DNA of 64,000 nt from Pseudisothecium myosuroides. Taxonomy: Eukaryota; Streptophyta; Bryopsida; Hypnales; Lembophyllaceae. Every line of letters begins with the position of its first letter. Position 1 is the first letter of the stretch. Made by a program: the position numbers and the translations under genes. Location of the stretch: assembly GCA_951799445.1 (NCBI GenBank), contig OX637296.1, positions 11,532,001 to 11,596,000 on the forward strand, read 5' to 3'. Shown here one piece after another: positions 56,301-64,000 of the stretch. The notes under the pieces were generated by a model. The model ran no database searches. It was not told the DNA's origin and saw only the letters and a program-made list of their open reading frames with translations.

Positions 56301-59300
56301 TCACGAAGACTTAAATATTGAAGAAAGGGAAAGCCCCGCTTTCAATAAACAGAAGAGTGAGAAGGAAATGCTGAATCCTCACCTCGTTAGATTCACGAGA
56401 AATAGGGGTCGAACTTGTACCAAGACCACCAAGTTGCACTGGAAGTTGTTCTTCAGTTGCGGAGCCTATCATTGGAGGGTCAAGAGGATCCACAGGCCCA
56501 GGGTGGAAAGCCTCCATAGAATCTAACCTATCCTGAACTTCCAGAGCTTCGGCCGATAGAGTGATCTCAGCTGGCGTTGCTTGTACAGAATCGTGCTCAG
56601 GAACCTTGGCAGCTGGAGAAGGATCCTTTCTCGATCGACGAAGTGTTTGTCGCACATTAAAGAGTGGTGTGTTGTCATCTTCGTCATCTTCCTCTTCAGC
56701 ATCCTCAGACTCGCTAGGTGGTGGTGTTTCTTCATCACTGCTTGTTTCAGGATTCTCGAAAAGTTTTTTACCTTTCAAATCGCGCTCTTTCCTACCAGGT
56801 CTAGGGGGTCGTTCTGTTACAGTCGAAATACACATTCTGAGTATACCTCGTGAAAACCTCAGAAAAATAAAATGCATAAATTCTCGGTCTAGACACTAGT
56901 GTAAGACGCAAAACTCCTGCCCTCAATAGATTGATAACTGGAAAACTTTCTCAACCTAAATTTAGAATGTATCACATACTTCTTATTCTAGATGCTGTTG
57001 GAGACATTAAACAGTGAACACAAGTGACTTCTCCCTCGATTCGAGGAACCCGAGAATCACAGTTAGGAATGCCAGCGAATAGTAACACAACGACAGTAAT
57101 TGAAGTCTTACCAGTCGGTTCAGCACGCGCGATCTTCTCCCGAAGAGCTTCAACGAAAGAAAAATAAGGTTGCCAATCAGCAGAGTCTGTATCTATGTCG
57201 ATTCCCTCAACGTGCTTTTCCACATCAGTGACGCTACAAAGAACAGGACAACTTTCAGTACGTTAAGTTTACAAATTCCTTAGAGATAAGCCCTTCTTGC
57301 CCAATAAAATCATTTCTGTGTTCAAAGCTTCCCAAAGTTGATTCCCAGCGCCCAGTGTAATATAAGGAAGAACTCACATATCCTTGGTATCAACAACTGA
57401 TAATTTCTGTGCAAACTGCAAAACTCCCACTTCCAGAAAAGAAGTTCGCTTTGGTGCATCTATAAATGCAAAGTCAATGCCACCCTTCACGATGCCCAAG
57501 ATGCTGGGGCGAAACTCCTTTCTTTGAAACCCAAAGAAAGTGCTCGCTAGTCGATCCCCCAGGTCTTTGCACAATACGTAAGATCCACTGCGCGTCAAAT
57601 CCTCATCGCTTCCCGTGACCTCCCCAAGGTGCCTTTCGTACGCCTACCATAACCCCCAGCTTCACAGTATCAGTTTCCGTGTGAAACAACCCGATCAGCT
57701 AGAAGTGCAAAATACTATAAAGACGAATTAGACTTATTCAAATTTCCGCCATGTCTAACGCGAGTTTTTGAAAAGATTTGAATCATTCCAAAAGCAATTG
57801 CGTATTCCAGCAAGGAAATCATATCCTGCTGCTTTTGGAAATGAAGTAGAATCAAATATGTAAATTCAAGACCCTAACTGAAATAAACTGGATCTCTTCG
57901 CTCCACCAATAGAATGACAATCACTGCCACCTCATGTGGATGCTTTCAACTCAATTCCTCGCTCTTTTTTGAAAACTAAGAAGTAAATCCTCATTGATTA
58001 AGCAAGGAAAAACAGTTCTTCACCAGCCGACACGGCTCCAGCTAAAATGAATAAACACCAACGTCATTGAGCAGAAAGAATACCCGCTTCATGGCGTCCA
58101 GGTAGATATGAAAAAGATCCTCGAGGTTGGTGTGCTTTTTTAATTGTGTCAGCAATTGTTTGACAGTTTCTTCCACAATCTTCCCATGGAGAATAAAGTG
58201 CGACAATATTGCAGGTCCAAGATAGTCCTGAGGTATCCATCATGCAGATAGTGAGCAGGTTCAGTATTTGCAAAAAATGATATTAAAACATGCATGGAGA
58301 TATAACTTGGCAGACTACTGAATTCCTAGAAGTTTAAGTGACTACATTTCCTGAGATAGAACATGCATACCTTGGGAACCAAATCCAGAGCAACCAGCTT
58401 TGCTGCACATGATACAACAGCTTCTTTTTCATTCATATACTCTGCATTCTGAAGTTTATCTGGGAGTTCTTCATCACTGTCATCTGCACCAGTGACATCT
58501 CCAGTTAAAACCTTCAGCAAAATAAATTTCTAGTTATACAGTCACAAATTCAAAAGAAACTGCTATTTCCATTTACTGCACTCGGGTAGCAGATCGGTGA
58601 GCATGTTTCCACTGAACAGGTGTCGGAATAATATCAAAGAAAACAGGAACTTTCGAAAAGAAGAAAAAGAAGAATAGGACTCTGCCTACCGGGGACGCTC
58701 AGACGATATTCGCAAAGCTTCCAAAATTGCTGCAGTAGTTGCTTGGAGGGGCAAAAACTCAAAGCCTGCAATTTGGTGCCTTCCAGTTTGACCTGACTGA
58801 ACAAACTCCACAAGTCTGATAATACCGCACACATCTGCTTAACAACACAATCAGTAAGATTAGTCTCCCAAATGAAGTTACTCCCTTCATCATCTCCATC
58901 TTCCTACCTCTCCCTCTCGAAGTTGTTCTCAAAAATGAAAATGAAAATAATAAATCTACTCCACCACAAGCAAGTCGTTAAGAAGGCATACAGTACAAGT
59001 CAACATGTTGCGGGTGTCGCCCTGTTGCCAGCTGTGTAAAAGAGTGTCAAGTGTGCTTTGCAACTGCTCCGTAACTATAGTCCTCTTCCTGAGCACTTCC
59101 TTGACAGAATTATCATCAGGCTTGTCGAGATCAATCAACTTTAAGGCCCATGCCAGGTGTACAAACATGTTCAATAGAACCAAACGAATCACCTGAGATA
59201 CCACAAAGCCACAGGTAAATAAATTGCCCACACTTCCATTTATGGCTTAAGAGCGAGGTCTGGACATCGTTACAACCGTGGCATAACGATAAGAGAAATT

Positions 59301-62300
59301 CATTATTGATCAAAGAGATTGTCCAGCGAACCAAGTGGATTTGCATCACTGAAATTAAGAGACAGGAAGCCAGGTTACCTCATCCTCCAAGTTGCTGAAG
59401 TCATTAAGGATCCTTTGTAGATCAGTGAGCAGGTGTGTGTCTGAGATGTTCACTGCCAGTTGAAGCTGATAAAGGCGCCTCAGATTCACTGTCACAGAAT
59501 AGTCGTCTTCTGATTCCTATAAACCCATGACATATCGTTGGACAATGCGAAGGTAAAACCAGTCACGCAGTGACATGATACAACGATCAAGCCATAAATC
59601 AGGATGAATAAATCAATTTTATTACTAACCTCAAATTGAAGATGACAACATCACTTTCAGAATCAAATCACCAAAATGGTCGCTTGGAACCAGATCAATC
59701 AATATCTTCTACTTTAAATATTCAGCAATACCAATGAGAGTGCAAACGAAACAACACATATAAACATATCTATGAGAAGACTTACTCCGGCCTGTGCGAT
59801 AGCTGACCGCAATTTCACCAAAAGGTCATCAGCTGTCTCCTTGATAACTTGATTAGCTGAGTCTCGTAAATCTCCCTGACTTTCATTTGCAGCAAATGAC
59901 ATCACGTTTATGCAAGTCTTCAGTATATTTTCATCTCCGTGTTTGAAAAAAGCCTCTTTGATGAGGTTTAGAACTACTATGAAGTTCTGCATCAGAAAAC
60001 ATACAAGTAAAACACCCAAGCAGGTGAGAAAAGTAAACCACACATGCATTCCAAATTGGGGAGTAACATAAGGCTCTCGCCGGATTTTACAACGAGCTCT
60101 TAATTGTCCATCTCATTATGAGAATATCACCATAATAGAGCGCCAACTCGAAAAGCACAATTCTATATAAACGCCAACCAAAAACTTGCCTGCTCCTGGC
60201 GTTTCAAGGAGTATAATTCAAGCTGCATGTACATGCCGATCTCAATAATTGGAGAAACTTTTGCAGTATCTGCCAGATACTTGCGTAGCAGCTTGGCATG
60301 TGACTTCACCATGGCCAAGGTCATATCCTTTTTTTTGTTTTCTTGCGCTTCCTATTTTCATACAATCGATCATTATGCAAATTATTTGACCAGAAATAAG
60401 CTAATCACTTGGTATCCAAGAAAATACGAAGAAATAATATCCAACCTGTTATGAACAGGTACATAAGGTACTATCAAACAATCTGCATTTTAGCTTTGAC
60501 GTAGGTAACAACATAGTCAAGGATTTTTGAATAGCTACAAACGAAGGCTAGACATGGTCATCTGATTCCGCTTTGTAATACCAACAAATAAATACAATAC
60601 ATTGTAAGCAGGACTATCAACATCAGATAGTCCTTATAAGAACCGTATGATCTTACAACGAAAGATGTGAATGTCAGATGACAATGTGATGCAAAGTCAG
60701 GGTTCCAGAAGCCATCCAGAGGTAATGAGAATTAAAACGGTAAGAACCTCATCTGTCACCAAGCATCCGTGCATAGAAGTGAAATAAGCGACATACCTTC
60801 TGAGTTTTGTTGAGTGAATGAATTTTGCGCTGCTCAGTAGCAGGAACTATCTTCTCACCAACCGCCTTCTTCACAGAAGCCAGAAGAACTCGCACGAGTA
60901 TAGTGGTATCCTCTTCATCGAGTTCTTTGTTCAGTGTATCCTCCAGAAGCATAGTAATCATACATTTCCAATCCTAGAAGACATCCATTACGTTCATTTA
61001 GGAGACGACATTAGAGAAAAGAAATAATCACTTAAATGAGTTGAGCGCCATATTCACCTTCATTGCTGAGCACTTATCCCAAAGTGCATCAATGACATAA
61101 TCACACAAAACTGGATCAGCACCAAACTCCCTTAATATCCTCAAGACCCGGTCCAGCTGCTCATTTAAGTCCTCATCGTCCTCGCCTAGAATTCATTTTC
61201 ACACACATCAGAATTCAGTAGCCAAATATGTGAATGTACAAAATATTATCAGCGCCAGAGAGTCCTGCAGAAACTTTAAGAGCACGAGAGTAGAATAAAA
61301 GTGACCCAAACGTAATTTTATAAGTGATAGAAGAAATCATTACTGCAGTTAAACGCATACAACAAACCTTCTGAAGATTGAGCAATCAAATGGTCATAGA
61401 CCAAGTCTGCTACTGCATGGCGAATTTGTGGAGATTCATCAATGAGAAGATCAAACAAAGAACCCAGCTCCTCGTCGTTCAGAAGATGATGCCTACATAA
61501 TCCAAAATAAGAATGAATACCTGTGAATCAACAAAACTAACGAGTGCTGCTGTTAACCCCTTTCACGGGTCATGAGATATTGACCAACAAAAATCTAAAA
61601 GTTGAACTCACTTGAGTAGCTGCTTCAGCAAACCAATGGAATTCACAGCAACAGTTAAATCCATATCATCTGCCATCTCCACCATGCGGTTTGAAAATCG
61701 CGCAGAAAAGAGAGAGAGCGATGGCACATGATCGTCCACTGCATATAAAGCTTGAAGTGCACCAATAGAGCTGTTTCGAACAGTTGGATTCTGCATTTCA
61801 GGCAACATATGGTCACTGTCAAAACCAAATTATGTTGAGATCAGATAACGCACAAATTGGAAAGAAAATCTGTGTTTAGCATTCGCCCCGGAACTTGACG
61901 TGTCATGTCTACTATTCTGACAATGAATAAAAACAACTGAACAAGGCGTCCCTCTACACTGATAACTTATAAGATTCCACAACATAGTGGCAAGAAAAAT
62001 AATTGATTATGAGCTAGAAATTCAGAATCGGTCGACTGTAGTTTAACCCTTAAAGGATCAATAGGTCCAAATTCGGCTTCATGATTGTTTAGCACTTTTG
62101 AGTCCGTCATATAGGACCTTTCTTTTGTTCAATTTTATTTAGTTTCTGACCAACATAGGCAATGTTCTACACTGATTCTGCTGAAATAGTATTCGTTCTC
62201 GTCTGAATTACACTTCTCAAGATATGATCAATCATGAAAAAACATGAAATCTCGTCCCTCTCGAGGATAAAGCATAAGAATCCAGTAGCCTAGAGGATTT

Positions 62301-63968
62301 TCAAGTATATTATACCAACAACACTGATACGTCTTGAGTACATGAATCCAACTAATCATCAAGCAATACCAGAATAAACTCTGCTTTTGTCAACAGCCAA
62401 ACCCCAAATGCACACAAGAAGACGGACCTTGTCATTCAGTGTCCAGCCAATGTACTTTAAGTACAGATCCTGCAGAAATAGTGACGGGTAAGAGACGATC
62501 CAGGACCCCATGGCACTGATGCAGACCTGTCGAATTTCAGGATCGGTATCCCTGTAACGATGCATGAAAAGCCTGTAGAAACAATGTTTTTTTTCCTCCC
62601 GTCAGTCATAAGAAACAGAACGAAATCTAGACAAATTATTACTAAAGTAATCTTAGAAATTGTGTAGAGTTGTAAGACTTGGAATCTAACAAAATACTAC
62701 TATTGACACTAAGCATACATCAAAACACATCAGCCTAGGACGTGATAGATCTTTGACACTCCTAAACTAAGAATGATACGTTCACTAACTAAGATCTGGC
62801 TCTAAGTCACATTCATCGGAAATTCCAACAGAGGTGAAGAGCTAACAGACAGACCCTGTAAAAATCTTTCGCATCATCTCCTCGACCATTGTTATCTTCT
62901 CGTGCTTCTCTGATAATTGCTTATTGAGAGAATCAATACGCGCTCCTTCCTTGCGCTTTTTTCTCTCAGCATTCAGCTGACGCTGAGCAGTCTCTCGAGA
63001 CTGTCCTAATGTATTTGCAACAGAAACGAGTGATGTCACCAGCTGCAACCCAATCAGAGTAGCAACGTGGCGAAAAACCCTTGGGGGGGTGCTGGTAATC
63101 CCATAAGCAATACACCAGCAACCAAAAAGTACTGTTAGGTCAAGGAACAGAGCGATAATCTCTAGATAAGAGATGCAGAACAAGTTGGACTTTTTAGAGT
63201 AATGATCTCAAAGACTTTCTAACTATAATCTTTGGCATTCTGTACGAGCAAACCAACTCACACAGGATACTTGCTCCTTGAACATAGAAGCGCAAAAATG
63301 ATAAATTAAGGAAAACTTGTCTCGACAGTGACCAAGTCTGCAAAAATCCAGTTTGCAAAACCCCCAGAAATAACTCCTGCAAGCATAATTTGTACGCAAA
63401 AAAAGTTGTCGGGAAATTGCTTGGTTCTTCCTCTGTATAAGCCCATCTTAATCTCAAATACAACCACGTTTACCCACAACTTCAAGAAGACAATGCAGAA
63501 ATGAAAGAGAAGAAAAAATGGTGTAACGTACCACGACAGAGCAATGGTGTAATCCATGCACTTGTCCATCAGCTGCTGATCAAAGAGTGCAGCCTCCTGG
63601 GATTCACACACAAGAGTGTCCCAGAAAGAAAGTAGGTTTTCTTTGAACCTCCGTCCATCTTTCTTCGACCCCGGGTAGTCCTCCATAAGGCCCTAACCAT
63701 TGGATTAAGGATGGACATCTCCAATCCAAACGTATGAGCATGAATCCTTTCTTATCTGGACGTCAGAGTACTACGCATCCGCGTTAATAGTCTTACTTAT
63801 TATCTGATTCTTGCTTCTGCCAGTGATCTTGCAAGAAAAGATCATACAACATAAATCCTAGTCATGAAAGGATACTTGCTTTGCTTTTGATAGCATTTCC
63901 TTCACTACATCATCGACGTCAAGCTCCATGTAAGACTCTTCATCCAAGTCAAGGGTCACGCCACACGC
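56301..63968 (-). CDS. SCC3: Cohesin subunit SCC3/STAG, 18 exons visible, 5' end beyond the right edge
   Basis: The product is the HEAT-repeat cohesin subunit that binds the kleisin SCC1/RAD21 and stabilises cohesin on chromatin. Exons in order, all phases closing: 63876-63968, 63532-63692, 62855-63091, 62428-62572, 61612-61790, 61368-61492, 61058-61185, 60797-60973, 60190-60351, 59786-59986, 59379-59516, 58992-59192, 58690-58834, 58371-58498, 58084-58227, 57378-57643, 57112-57233 and 56383-56813, giving 1061 codons. FWDTLVCE begins the conserved STAG region. [52 protein letters not shown] and [12 protein letters not shown] closely match plant SCC3. The C-terminus is acidic ([13 protein letters not shown]). 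The intron after 60190 has a GC donor (CAG/GCAAGT). The final residues are uncertain: splicing at 56383 to a tiny exon near 56301-56309, or read-through to a stop at 56311. About 60-100 N-terminal residues are probably outside the window. Confidence 0.93.
62043..62120. mobile_element. TTAA element end in an SCC3 intron
   Basis: TTAACCCTTAAAGGATC at 62043 matches the 222-bp family's left end within the intron between 61790 and 62428. The opposite end was not recognised, so it is probably a decayed fragment. Confidence 0.45.
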
Positions 63969-64000
63969 CTGTAGTCAGAAGCAGGTATTCTTAGATGATT

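Noticed and set aside
14047..63968. Minus-strand co-orientation of all genes as an operon or gene cluster
   Set aside because: The genes are 5-20 kb apart, unrelated in function and separated by transposons, so shared orientation is probably chance.

Overview
This is nuclear DNA from a streptophyte plant, most likely a bryophyte. The genes have GT-AG introns and lie in AT-rich intergenic DNA full of foldback repeats. The cohesin, USE1 and GT8 proteins read like plant proteins. A cytochrome-b5 front-end acyl desaturase with an HDGNH box is typical of lineages that make C20 polyunsaturated fatty acids, such as mosses, liverworts, hornworts and algae. No prokaryotic, organellar or viral gene set was seen. 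The species call is inference.

Layout, left to right. At 1-2216 is the 5' part of a front-end desaturase gene, running off the left edge, with a 331-bp tandem duplication upstream. At 4-13 kb there is no convincing gene, only several MITE families (a 690-bp long-TIR foldback, CATTAG-ended elements, an ACACTAAAT hairpin) and a possible SINE. At 14.0-18.3 kb is a complete six-exon GT8 glycosyltransferase. At about 21.1-38.7 kb is a tandem segmental duplication; each copy carries an intronless, GC-rich short-chain dehydrogenase (SDR) gene. At 38.7-45.1 kb are tandem and dispersed repeats and nested MITEs. At 45.1-45.9 kb is an intronless USE1 SNARE gene. At 46-56 kb are foldbacks and transposon remnants. 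At 56.3-64 kb is a cohesin SCC3/STAG gene with 18 exons visible, its 5' end beyond the right edge. All six genes are on the minus strand. They are functionally unrelated (lipid desaturation, glycan synthesis, redox, ER SNARE fusion, sister-chromatid cohesion), as expected for plant genes that are not in operons.

The most notable content is the mobile DNA. The tandem duplication and local duplicated sequence give empty-site controls inside the window for several elements: TTAA-targeted elements (TIRs CCCCTAAAGGAC or CCCTTAAAGG, piggyBac- or Kolobok-like), a 2.0-kb element with an 8-bp target-site duplication, and two TA-targeted MITEs. A further family has 7-bp duplications. One nest at 41.6-43.3 kb has an element inserted into the TTAA within another element's own terminal repeat. 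The two SDR copies show a mosaic: their non-coding flanks are almost identical, yet the N-terminal and middle coding part differs at about 17 positions, mostly changing the protein, which points to gene conversion or diversifying change.

Exon structures were built by hand from splice signals, reading phase and family similarity. Coordinates should be good to the base where phases close, but no transcript or alignment evidence was available.
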